Source of the DNA: Bradyrhizobium sp. G127
Lineage (GTDB): Bacteria; Pseudomonadota; Alphaproteobacteria; Rhizobiales; Xanthobacteraceae
Length of the DNA: 64,000 bases
Direction: 5' to 3'
Assembly: GCF_021502575.1 (NCBI RefSeq)
Contig: NZ_JAKFGN010000003.1
Span: 186,001-250,000 of the forward strand
Part shown: piece after piece, positions 28,256 through 36,641 of the stretch
How the letters are laid out: every line of letters begins with the position of its first letter
How positions within the stretch are numbered: position 1 is the first letter of the stretch
Position numbers and translations under genes: made by a program
Notes under the pieces: model-generated
What the model was told of the DNA's origin: nothing
The model's database searches: none
What the model saw: the letters and a program-made list of their open reading frames with translations, nothing else

Positions 28256-28930
28256 ATGAGCATCGTTTCCAGCACGCATCTTGTCGTCGCCGACGATCAC
28301 CCGCTTTTCCGCGACGCTCTGCGACAAGCTGTCGCGAGCGTTGTTGCGTCCGCGCGCATCGACGAGGCCGGATCGTTCGAGGAATTGACGGCGCTGCTCG
28401 ATCGCGAATCCGACGTCGATCTGATCCTGCTCGATCTGTCGATGCCGGGCATCAGCGGTTTCTCCGGACTGATCTACCTGCGGGCGCAGTTTCCGGCGAT
28501 TCCCGTGGTCATCGTCTCGGCCAGCGACGATGTCGGCACCATCCGCCGTTCGATGGATTTCGGCGCGTCGGGCTTCATCCCCAAGCGGTTCGGCGTCGAG
28601 ACGCTGCGCGAGGCCATCGGCAAGGTGATGAATGGTGACGTCTGGGTGCCCGACGACATTGATCTTGCCGCGGCCGCAGACCCCGACATGACACGTTTGC
28701 GCGACCGTCTCGTGACACTGACGCCGCAGCAGGTGCGCGTGCTGATGATGTTGTCGGAAGGCCTGCTCAACAAACAGATCGCCTACGAGCTTGGCGTCTC
28801 GGAAGCCACCATCAAGGCGCATGTCTCCGCCATTCTGCAAAAGCTCGGCGTCGAAAGCCGGACGCAGGCCGTGATCGCCGCTGCAAAAATCTCCGGCGGG
28901 CAGTGGAATCAGGCCGACACCACGCAGTGA
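28256..28930 (+). CDS. LuxR-type response regulator (CrbR-like)
   Basis: This 224-residue cytosolic response regulator has an N-terminal receiver domain (residues about 8-125) with the acidic pair in VVADDHPLF, the phospho-acceptor Asp60 in LILLDLSMPG and Lys at KRFG. The C-terminal LuxR/NarL DNA-binding domain (about 150-215) contains LTPQQVRVLMMLSEGLLNKQIA and EATIKAHVSAILQKLG. It is convergent with, and 48 bases from, a hybrid kinase with a symporter-like sensor; this pairing is the CrbS/CrbR system, which controls acetate/acetyl-CoA synthetase genes in gammaproteobacteria. No acs gene is present here. Confidence 0.88.
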   Translation: MSIVSSTHLVVADDHPLFRDALRQAVASVVASARIDEAGSFEELTALLDRESDVDLILLDLSMPGISGFSGLIYLRAQFPAIPVVIVSASDDVGTIRRSMDFGASGFIPKRFGVETLREAIGKVMNGDVWVPDDIDLAAAADPDMTRLRDRLVTLTPQQVRVLMMLSEGLLNKQIAYELGVSEATIKAHVSAILQKLGVESRTQAVIAAAKISGGQWNQADTTQ

Positions 28931-28978
28931 GTGCTGTTGCGTTGTGACCTCAGGATGAACGGCAATGGCGGCGATATG

Positions 28979-31900
28979 CTATTCCGCGGCCACCATCTGC
29001 TGCGCTCGCCATTGTGCAAGCAGCGCGCGCAAGGCTGCCGGTTTCACCGGCTTGTTGAGCACCACGATGCCGTCCTCGCGCGCCGCGTCGCGGACATGGG
29101 GGCTGCGGTCCGCGGTGATCAGAATGGCCGGAATGTTTTCGCCGAAACGCTGGCGGATGTCGCGTATCGCGGCGATGCCGTTACCGCGGTCGAGATGATA
29201 ATCGACCAGCAGACCGGTGATGCGTTCGTCGGTGGCGGCGATGGCTTCCGCGGCCGAGGCTGGATCCACCGCCGCGATCACCTTGGCGTCCCAGCCGGTC
29301 AGCAGCGTCTTCATGCCGTCGAGAATGGCGCGGTCGTTCTCGATACAGACAATCAGCGTGCCGCTCATCGGTGCCTTGGTGGAGATGTTCGCGCCGGACA
29401 GCGCCGCCGTATGGGTGACGGTCTTGGCGATCGGCATCGTCACGGAAAAGCGCGATCCGCCACTGCGGTTTGAATCCACAGCGATGCCGTGGTTCAGCAC
29501 GCGGGCGAGGCGTTCCACGATCGATAATCCGAGCCCAAGGCCGCGCGCGATCCGGGCGCCTTGATCGAGACGGTGAAATTCCTTGAAGATTTCCGTGCGC
29601 TTCAGGACCGGAATTCCGAGGCCGGTATCGTAGATGCTGATTTGCAGGGATTTTCCTTTGCGGCGGCAGCCGACCAGGACGCGGCCCTTGGGCGTATATT
29701 TGATGGCGTTTGAAATCAGGTTTTGCAGCAACCGCCGCAGCAGCACGCGGTCCGATGTGACGGGCAGCGAGCAGGGCACGAAGGTGAGCTTCAGTTTTCT
29801 GGCCTTCGCGATCGGCGTGAATTCCACTTCGAGAGAGCGCATCAGGTCGCTCATGCGGAAGCTGGAGATTGACGGCGTCATGGCGCCGGAATCCAGCCGC
29901 GAGATGTCGAGCAGCGCGCCCAGGATTTCCTCGATGGCCTCCAGCGAGTCGTCGATATTGCCGACAAGGCGGGCGTCTTCGCCGCCGTCCTGCCGCTCCA
30001 CCAGACTGGTGACGTATAGCCTCGCCGCGTTGAGCGGCTGCAGAATGTCGTGGCTGGCCGCGGCGAGGAAGCGGGTCTTGGAAATATTGGCTTCCTCCGC
30101 GGTACTCTTGGCCAGCGCCAGTTCGCTGTTGAGCCGGGTCAGTTCCTCGGTGCGTTCGCGGACGCGCTTTTCCAGTGTCGCGTTGGCGCGCTCGAGGGCT
30201 TCCGCCGCCTCGAAACTCGGCGTGATGTCGGAGAACGTGATGACCAGCGCGCCGCCCGGCATACGATTGGCGCGGACCTCGACCACCATGTTCCGGTCGC
30301 TCAACCGTTCCAGATAGGGTTCGCCCTCCGTGGTATAGGCAGCGAGCCGGCGTTGCAGCACGGATCGGTCGGCATCGGGAATGGCCTGTCCATTGCTGCC
30401 GATGAACTCGATGATCTCGATCAGCGGAATGCCGATCTGGGCATATTGCGCGGGCAGATCGAGAATCTCGCCGAACTGCCGGTTCGAGGTGATGAGCTGG
30501 AGTTCGGGGTTGAAGACCGCGATGCCCTGACGGACGTGATTGAGCGCCGTCTGCAACATCTCGCGGTTGAAATGCAGCGCGGTGTGGGCATCGTCGAGCA
30601 GCTTCAGTGCGGCCTTTGCGGACACCGCCCGCTTGCGCAGCAGCAGCGACAGCACCAGCCGCGACGAAGCAGCGCCGATTGAGGAAGCGATCAGGTGTTC
30701 GGCATGACGCAGCAGGCGGAAGTCGGCGGGGGCCGCGCGGTCGATGTCGATGTGATGGGTCGTGGCGAAGGTCTCGAACGATAGCAGCGCGCGCTCGGGT
30801 CCGAGATATTGCGCCACCGTACTGAGCAGATCCTGCACCGTCACCGTGGTTCGCCAGCGCCGGAAATTGGGCGCGATCGGCGCGAGTTCGTTGGGCACGA
30901 ACAGGTCGGCCTGAACCCGCTCGATCGAAGTCGGCTGGCGCCACAGCGACAGCACGACATAGGTCAGCATGTTGAGCGACAGGCTCCACAGCACGCCGTG
31001 AATCAGCGGCGCCATTTCGGTGCCGAGCAGCGCCTGCGGCCGCAGGGCCGTGATGCCGAACAGCCCTTGCTTCAGCCAGATCGCGCCGAGCGGATCGACG
31101 TCGGCGAAGCTCGGCAGGAACAGCGTGTAGGCCCACACCGCAAAGCCGATCAGCATGCCGCCCATCGCGCCGCGCGCGGTGGCGCGCCGCCAGAACAGGC
31201 CGCCGAAAAATGCCGGCGCAAGCTGCGCCACGGCGGCGAACGATAGCAACCCGATCGCTGCGAGCTGTGCGTTGCCCAGCGCGTGATAGTAGAGATATGC
31301 CATCGCCATGATGGCGAAGATCGCGACGCGGCGGACCTTGAGCAGGAAGCCGCCGAAATTGGCCTTGCCGCCCTGCGAAGCCGGCCGCCGCTTCAGCACC
31401 AGCGGCACGATGATGTCGTTCGACACCATGATCGCCAACGCCACGCATTCCACGATGACCATCGCCGTGGCGGCGGACAGGCCGCCGACGAACACGATCA
31501 CGCTAAGTGTTGTCGCGCCCGCCGAGATCGGCAGCGCCAGCACGTACATGTCGCTGTCGGATGCGCCGAACGGAAAGGTCACAAGGCCGGCGATGGCGAT
31601 GGGAATCACAAAGAGGTTGATCGCAATCAGGTAGAGCGGGAACAGCCAGCGCGCGCGGCGCACCTCGGCCTCAGTCGAGTTCTCGACGACACTGACGTGG
31701 AATTGCCGCGGCAGCAGCATGATCGCCAGAAACGACAGCAGCGTCATGGCGAGAAAGTTGCCGACCGAAGGCGTGGCTTCGATGGCGCGCACCGCCTCCG
31801 GCGTCTTCATTGCGCGTTCCCACAAGTCGGTGGGACCGAACATGATGAAGGTTACGAAGACGCCCGCCGCGATGAATGCCACCAGCTTGACCAGCGATTC

Positions 31901-32488
31901 CGTCGCCACCGCCAGCATCAGCCCGTGCTGGTGTTCGGTGGCGTCGGTCTGCCGCGTGCCGAACAGCACCGCGAAGGCGGCGAGGGTAATGGTGACGATG
32001 AAGGCGATGTCGCCGATATAGGGAATACTGGAGACGTCCTGATCCTGATTCAGGATCGTTTCCAGCGAGGATGCAACGGCCTTCAACTGAAGCGCGATGT
32101 AGGGCACCGAGCCGATGATAGCGATGCCGGCGGCGGTCGCGGCGACGGCTTGGCTCTTGCCGTAGCGGGCGGCGATGAAGTCGGCGATCGAGGTGATGTT
32201 CTGCGATTTCGCCAGTTGAATGACGCGCATTAGGAGCGGCGTGCAGAACGCGATCATCAGGATCGGCCCGACATAGATCGCGAGAAATTCGACGCTGGTC
32301 CGCGTCGCCAATCCGACCGAGCCGAAGAACGTCCACGAGGTACAATAGATCGCCAGCGACAGTGGATAGATGAACGTCCCGAGACGGCCGCGCTGAACCT
32401 GCGTTAGCCGCTCGCCATAACTGGCGACGACGAACAGAAGCCCGATGTAGCCGAACGCGGCTGCGATCACGCCCCAGTCATGCAGCAT
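28979..32488 (-). CDS. Hybrid histidine kinase with sodium/solute symporter sensor domain (CrbS-like)
   Basis: This 1169-residue membrane kinase has an N-terminal SSF symporter domain (PutP/ActP type, about residues 1-490, roughly 13 helices; TSWTFFGSVGLA and SLAIYC are typical). A linker and a PAS-like segment follow (RQGIAVFNPELQLITSN, about 650-760), then a coiled coil, the H-box AAASHDILQPLNAARLY with His813, the ATP-binding N and G boxes (NLISNAIKYT, GLGLGLSIVERLA), and a receiver with Asp1096 in LLVDYHLDRG. The ATG at 32488 has GAGGGAG upstream. This matches CrbS, which is thought to sense acetate through the symporter domain. The additional receiver makes a phosphorelay possible. Confidence 0.92.
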   Translation of the reverse strand: MLHDWGVIAAAFGYIGLLFVVASYGERLTQVQRGRLGTFIYPLSLAIYCTSWTFFGSVGLATRTSVEFLAIYVGPILMIAFCTPLLMRVIQLAKSQNITSIADFIAARYGKSQAVAATAAGIAIIGSVPYIALQLKAVASSLETILNQDQDVSSIPYIGDIAFIVTITLAAFAVLFGTRQTDATEHQHGLMLAVATESLVKLVAFIAAGVFVTFIMFGPTDLWERAMKTPEAVRAIEATPSVGNFLAMTLLSFLAIMLLPRQFHVSVVENSTEAEVRRARWLFPLYLIAINLFVIPIAIAGLVTFPFGASDSDMYVLALPISAGATTLSVIVFVGGLSAATAMVIVECVALAIMVSNDIIVPLVLKRRPASQGGKANFGGFLLKVRRVAIFAIMAMAYLYYHALGNAQLAAIGLLSFAAVAQLAPAFFGGLFWRRATARGAMGGMLIGFAVWAYTLFLPSFADVDPLGAIWLKQGLFGITALRPQALLGTEMAPLIHGVLWSLSLNMLTYVVLSLWRQPTSIERVQADLFVPNELAPIAPNFRRWRTTVTVQDLLSTVAQYLGPERALLSFETFATTHHIDIDRAAPADFRLLRHAEHLIASSIGAASSRLVLSLLLRKRAVSAKAALKLLDDAHTALHFNREMLQTALNHVRQGIAVFNPELQLITSNRQFGEILDLPAQYAQIGIPLIEIIEFIGSNGQAIPDADRSVLQRRLAAYTTEGEPYLERLSDRNMVVEVRANRMPGGALVITFSDITPSFEAAEALERANATLEKRVRERTEELTRLNSELALAKSTAEEANISKTRFLAAASHDILQPLNAARLYVTSLVERQDGGEDARLVGNIDDSLEAIEEILGALLDISRLDSGAMTPSISSFRMSDLMRSLEVEFTPIAKARKLKLTFVPCSLPVTSDRVLLRRLLQNLISNAIKYTPKGRVLVGCRRKGKSLQISIYDTGLGIPVLKRTEIFKEFHRLDQGARIARGLGLGLSIVERLARVLNHGIAVDSNRSGGSRFSVTMPIAKTVTHTAALSGANISTKAPMSGTLIVCIENDRAILDGMKTLLTGWDAKVIAAVDPASAAEAIAATDERITGLLVDYHLDRGNGIAAIRDIRQRFGENIPAILITADRSPHVRDAAREDGIVVLNKPVKPAALRALLAQWRAQQMVAAE

Positions 32489-32591
32489 CGATTGCTCCCT
32501 CGCGGGCAAGCGCCCTCGGCGGAGACCTTAGCCCGGTCTGCTGTTAGGTGCATCCATGCGCCGTTGGCGGCCGCAGGGGGATTTTGAGAAT

Positions 32592-32622
32592 CAGCCAATG
32601 CAACCTATGATTGTATTGGCTG
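32592..32622. repeat. AT-rich 31-bp imperfect palindrome between hemA and the hybrid kinase
   Basis: CAGCCAATGCAA and TTGTATTGGCTG are 12-bp arms with a single mismatch (G-U pairable in RNA) around a 7-base centre. It lies 50 bases after the hemA stop and about 105 bases before the kinase start, both on the reverse strand. No T run follows, so it looks like an operator or processing site more than a terminator. Confidence 0.5.
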
Positions 32623-32672
32623 TATCGGTTATTCGGACTTGCGGCCCATGCGCTGCGCGTCCGGCTTGGGCT

Positions 32673-33902
32673 TTATTCGGCCGCCAGCGCCTTGGCGTGC
32701 AGCGGCAGATCGAGCTGCTCCCAGACCTGGACCAAGGCCTCGGCAAGCTGATCGATCAGGCCGTCGTCATGATAGGGCGATGGCGTGATACGCAGGCGCT
32801 CGGAGCCCTTTGGCACGGTGGGATAGTTGATCGGCTGAATGTAGATGCCGTGCTGTTCCAGCAAGAGATCGCAGGCCTTTTTGCAGCGGTCAGGATCGCC
32901 GACGAACAGCGGCACGATATGCGTGTCGCTCGACATCACCGGCAGGCCGGCCGCCGTGAGAATGGCTTTGACGCGCGCTGCGCGGTCCTGATGACGCTCG
33001 CGCTCCCACGACGATGATTTCAGATGCTTGATCGCGGCGGTCGCGGCCGAGCAGATCGCAGGCGGCAGCGCGGTAGTGAAGATGAAGCCCGGCGCATAAG
33101 AGCGCACCGCATCGATGATCTTGGCGTTGCCCGCGATGTAGCCGCCGAGGCAGCCGAACGCCTTGGCCAGCGTGCCTTCGAGAATATCGATCCGGTGCAT
33201 CACGCCGTCGCGCTCGGCGATGCCACCGCCGCGCGGGCCGTACATGCCCACCGCATGAACTTCATCGACATAGGTCATTGCGCCGTAGCGCTCCGCGAGA
33301 TCGCAAATCTTCGCCAGCGGCGCGACGTCGCCGTCCATCGAGTAGAGGCTTTCGCACACGATAAGCGTCGGGCGGCCCGGATTTGCGCGCAGCAATTCTT
33401 CAAGGTGCGCGACGTCGTTATGGCGGAACACGATGTACTGCACGCCGGACTGGCGGATGCCCTCGATCATCGAGTTGTGGTTCAACGCGTCGGACAGGAT
33501 CAGGCAGTCCGGAATCAGCTTCGCCAAGGTGGCGATGCCGGTCTGGTTGGAGACGTAGCCGGAGGTGAAAACCAGCGCAGCTTCCTTGCCGTGCAGATCG
33601 GCCAATTCCTGCTCGAGTTGGATCAGTGAATGGTTGTTGCCGGCAATGTTGCGGGTGCCGCCGGCACCGGTGCCGGTGCGGGTCGCGGTTTCGACCATCG
33701 CGCCGACGACCTTCGGGTGCTGGCCCATGCCGAGGTAGTCGTTGGAGCACCACATCACGATGTTGCTCTGGCCCTTCGGCGAGTGCCACACAGCATGCGG
33801 GAAACGGCCTGCGATGCGTTCCAGATCGGCAAAAACGCGATAGCGACGCTCGTCATGCAGGCGTCCGAGGGCGTCGTCGAAGAACTTATTGTAATCCATC
33901 AT
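32673..33902 (-). CDS. hemA: 5-aminolevulinate synthase
   Basis: This 409-residue PLP enzyme condenses glycine and succinyl-CoA to 5-aminolevulinate, the first step of haem (C4 pathway) in alphaproteobacteria. Features are the [15 protein letters not shown]-terminal motif, [17 protein letters not shown] with the PLP-binding Asp, and the Schiff-base Lys247 in [15 protein letters not shown]. An ATG pair opens the gene at 33902. A FixK/FNR-like box about 140 bases upstream suggests low-oxygen control, as reported for hemA in Bradyrhizobium. Haem made here would serve the aa3 oxidase genes in this window. Confidence 0.96.
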   Translation of the reverse strand: MMDYNKFFDDALGRLHDERRYRVFADLERIAGRFPHAVWHSPKGQSNIVMWCSNDYLGMGQHPKVVGAMVETATRTGTGAGGTRNIAGNNHSLIQLEQELADLHGKEAALVFTSGYVSNQTGIATLAKLIPDCLILSDALNHNSMIEGIRQSGVQYIVFRHNDVAHLEELLRANPGRPTLIVCESLYSMDGDVAPLAKICDLAERYGAMTYVDEVHAVGMYGPRGGGIAERDGVMHRIDILEGTLAKAFGCLGGYIAGNAKIIDAVRSYAPGFIFTTALPPAICSAATAAIKHLKSSSWERERHQDRAARVKAILTAAGLPVMSSDTHIVPLFVGDPDRCKKACDLLLEQHGIYIQPINYPTVPKGSERLRITPSPYHDDGLIDQLAEALVQVWEQLDLPLHAKALAAE

Positions 33903-34033
33903 GAAAACCCTGGATAAGGGACCGGATTACGGCAGCCGGCCCGGGGGGTCTTCTGTCGCGCGCGGGCTCTTTTTAGAGCTTTTCCAGGTTGGGTGTCGAG
34001 GCCGTTTTCGCCGGTCTCGTATGCTGCAAAACG

Positions 34034-34047
34034 CTGATCCAGATCAA
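34034..34047 (-). promoter_or_regulatory. FixK/FNR-type binding box upstream of hemA
   Basis: On the reverse strand the sequence reads TTGATCTGGATCAG, one base from the FixK/FNR consensus dyad TTGAT-N4-ATCAA. Its centre is 138 bases before the hemA ATG. If it acts at -41.5, the transcript would start near 33999; no strong -10 is visible there, as is common for activated promoters. Confidence 0.6.
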
Positions 34048-34085
34048 CGCGCGATTAATTGCAGTCAATCAGCTTGTCGTTCCAG

Positions 34086-35150
34086 TCATGTGGCCGAGAA
34101 GCGCAGCACGCCGTCCGCGCCGAGACTAGACTTCAGGCGACGGTGCGCCAGCATGTGGTTGACGTGGGCGATCAGCTCGCCGGCGGCGAAGCCGGTCTGG
34201 TGGGCGTCCAGCACGTGCTTGTGAAAGACGACCGGCACCAGTTCGGCCGATGTCTTCGGCGATGTGCGGCAGGCCTCGGCGATCAACTGACACCGCTCTT
34301 CGTGATGATCGGCCAACTGCCGGATGCGGGTGGTGACGCCGTAGAATGGAACGCCGTGACCCGGCAGTACCAGCACATCGTCCGGCAGCAGTTGTTCAAG
34401 CTCCGCCAGCGAGGTGAGATACTCGCCCAGTGAATTCGCGTCCGGTTCAACCGCCCATACGCTGACGTTCGGCGAGATCTTGCTCAGCACCTGATCCGCC
34501 GAGAGGAAGATGTTGTCGGCTTCGCAATACAGCATCACCTGATCGAGGGCGTGGCCGCCGCCGGTGATGACCTTGAAGTGCCGCGAGCCGATCGTGATGT
34601 CGTCGCCCTTGGACAGGCGGCTATAGGATGCGGGAAGGATTGACACCCGCGTCAGGTAATCCTGGCCACGGCCGAGCAGCGCCTCGGTGATTTCTTCGTC
34701 CATACCGTGACGGCGGAAGAACATCCGCTGCGCCAGCTTGCGTTCGGGTGACCCGCGATGCTGATGATAGGCAGCCTGCAAATATTCGACTTGCGACATG
34801 TGGAGCGCGCAGCCGAAACGTTCGACGATCCATCCCGCCAGTCCGACATGATCGGGATGCGCGTGGGTAACGATCAGCCGTGTGATCTTGAAGCCCTTGA
34901 GCGGACCGTCGAACAGCGTCGTCCATGCCGCGATAGTGGCGTCATTGCCGATGCCGGTGTCGACCATGGTCCAGCCGTCGCCGTCCGCGAGCAGATAGAT
35001 GTTCACGTGGTTGAGGCGAAACGGCAATGTCAGCCGCACCCAGATCAAGCCGGGCGCGAGTTCGATCGCTTCGTCCGGCCTGGGCGGCGTTTCAACCGGA
35101 TAGCGCAAGCCGTCGGAGGCTGCGGTCAATGTGGCGGTGCTGCTGTTCAT
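34086..35150 (-). CDS. Metallo-beta-lactamase-fold hydrolase
   Basis: This 354-residue protein has the binuclear-metal motif THAHPDH (His96, His98, Asp100, His101) after an N-terminal strand region, with the further ligand His in TGGGHALDQVMLY and one in VLPGHGVPF. The length fits the longer group of cytosolic MBL hydrolases that have a C-terminal winged-helix tail, seen in thioesterase- or LACTB2-like members. The C-terminal segment (HVNHMLAHRRLKSS) looks like such a helical cap. Substrate unknown; thioesters or lactones are possible. It lies between hemA and bioB with no clear operon link. Confidence 0.85.
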   Translation of the reverse strand: MNSSTATLTAASDGLRYPVETPPRPDEAIELAPGLIWVRLTLPFRLNHVNIYLLADGDGWTMVDTGIGNDATIAAWTTLFDGPLKGFKITRLIVTHAHPDHVGLAGWIVERFGCALHMSQVEYLQAAYHQHRGSPERKLAQRMFFRRHGMDEEITEALLGRGQDYLTRVSILPASYSRLSKGDDITIGSRHFKVITGGGHALDQVMLYCEADNIFLSADQVLSKISPNVSVWAVEPDANSLGEYLTSLAELEQLLPDDVLVLPGHGVPFYGVTTRIRQLADHHEERCQLIAEACRTSPKTSAELVPVVFHKHVLDAHQTGFAAGELIAHVNHMLAHRRLKSSLGADGVLRFSAT

Positions 35151-35240
35151 CGTCTCGCAATCGCGTTTTTCTGATCCGGCTTAACGCGGCAAATCCCGCC
35201 GCGCTAGCTGAAATTGGCGAATTGCGAGTTACAGCGGCAT

Positions 35241-35259
35241 GGTTGCCATGCAGGCAACC
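35241..35259. terminator. Stem-loop after bioB
   Basis: GGTTGCC and GGCAACC form a perfect 7-bp stem with a 5-base loop, 22 bases beyond the bioB stop. A second hairpin, GCATGG-TTG-CCATGC (35237-35251), shares the central bases, so only one can form at a time. There is no U tract, so intrinsic termination is uncertain. Confidence 0.35.
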
Positions 35260-35280
35260 AGTTCCGGCGTTTGAAACAGC

Positions 35281-36366
35281 TCAGGACGCGGCTGCGCCGC
35301 TGACCGATACGGCAGCGGCAGGCTTTGCGGCGGCATGGCTATGGCCGTCGTGTTTCACGTCGTCGAGCTTCGAATTGATGCCGAGGCGATCCAGCAGGTT
35401 GGCGTCGCGTTCGGTCTGTGGATTTCTCGTGGTCAGCAACACGTCGCCGATGAAGATCGAATTCGCGCCGGCGACGAAGCACAACGCTTGCAACTCGTCG
35501 GTCATGTACTGACGGCCGGCCGACAGGCGAACGACGCTGCGCGGCATCATGATGCGCGCGACCGCAATCATGCGCACCAGCGCGATCGGATCGGGCCGCT
35601 CGGCGGTGTCGTTGACCGGCACGCCCTTGACCTCGTTCCACATGTTGATCGGAACGCTCTCCGGATGCTCGGGCAGGTTGGCCAGCAGCGCCAGCATGCC
35701 GAGCCGGTCGTCGACCTGCTCGCCCATGCCGATAATGCCGCCGCAGCAGACCTTGAGGCCGGCTTCGCGGGCATGCGCCAGCGTGTCGATGCGATCCTGC
35801 ATGGTGCGCGTGGTGATAATGTTGCCGTAAAACTCCGGCGAGGTATCGACGTTGTGGTTGTAGAAATCGAGGCCGGCATCGTGCAGCCGCTTCGCTTGGC
35901 TGTCGGTCAGCATGCCGAGCGTCACGCAGGTCTCCATGCCGAGATCCTTCACGGCGCTGACCATCTCGCAAACCCTGTCGAGATCCTTGTCCTTCGGATT
36001 GCGCCACGCCGCCGCCATGCAGAAGCGTTCCGCGCCGGCTTCCTTTGCGCGCTTTGCGGTCTCGACGACGTCGTCGTGTTCCATCAGCTTCGTGGCCTTG
36101 AGGCCGGTGTCATATTTGGCGCTTTGCGAACAGTAGCCGCAATCTTCCGGGCAGCCGCCGGTCTTGATGCTCAGCAGGCTCGCAGTCTCGACATGATTGG
36201 GATCGAAGTTGCGGCGGTGAATGCTCTGCGCCTGGAAGATCAGGTCGGAGAAGGGGAGATCATAGACCGCCTGTGCTTCGGCGCGCGTCCAGTCGTTGCG
36301 CGGCTCGGTCAGCGCATCGCGCCCGATCGTTCCACCTTTCACATCCGAACCCGGCACTATGCTCAT
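35281..36366 (-). CDS. bioB: Biotin synthase
   Basis: This 361-residue radical SAM enzyme inserts sulfur into dethiobiotin to make biotin (EC 2.8.1.6). The [4Fe-4S] site is CPEDCGYC (Cys72, Cys76, Cys79), with [10 protein letters not shown] and [12 protein letters not shown] typical of BioB. The last 30 residues are an Ala-rich tail. The ATG at 36366 follows AAGGGG, and a small hairpin CGGGAC/GTCCCG (36385-36401) lies just upstream in the leader. No other bio genes or BioR-type box are seen nearby. Confidence 0.96.
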   Translation of the reverse strand: MSIVPGSDVKGGTIGRDALTEPRNDWTRAEAQAVYDLPFSDLIFQAQSIHRRNFDPNHVETASLLSIKTGGCPEDCGYCSQSAKYDTGLKATKLMEHDDVVETAKRAKEAGAERFCMAAAWRNPKDKDLDRVCEMVSAVKDLGMETCVTLGMLTDSQAKRLHDAGLDFYNHNVDTSPEFYGNIITTRTMQDRIDTLAHAREAGLKVCCGGIIGMGEQVDDRLGMLALLANLPEHPESVPINMWNEVKGVPVNDTAERPDPIALVRMIAVARIMMPRSVVRLSAGRQYMTDELQALCFVAGANSIFIGDVLLTTRNPQTERDANLLDRLGINSKLDDVKHDGHSHAAAKPAAAVSVSGAAAS

Positions 36367-36588
36367 GCGCTAACCCCTTGCATGCGGGACATCAAGTCCC
36401 GTTTCGTCAGGAACAGCGCGACCACGATAGCAATCCCGATTGTTCCGCTTGTAAGACTCTAGCAGGGAGCATGGAGGCCAAAAAGAGTCAATCTGACCGG
36501 CTGCGCCTGCCATGCGAGGCCGCCATGCAGCGTGTAACCACAAGAACGGGCAGTGATTTGCGAGCAGGATTCGTGAGTGTTCTGGAGT

Positions 36589-36615
36589 TTCCGGCCGGGT
36601 GTGGCCCGGCCGGAA
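36589..36615 (-). terminator. Terminator-like hairpin after the chemoreceptor gene
   Basis: TTCCGGCCGGG and CCCGGCCGGAA are 11-bp perfect arms with a 5-base loop, 26 bases past the chemoreceptor stop. A short T tract follows on the reverse strand from the AA ends. Confidence 0.65.
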
Positions 36616-36641
36616 AATGCTGATGTTCCGCGTGTGGACGA

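Noticed and set aside
29181-31448. Long alternative frame on the reverse strand in the hybrid kinase region
   Set aside because: A shifted frame in GC-rich DNA; the kinase frame has the H, N and G boxes and the receiver Asp.
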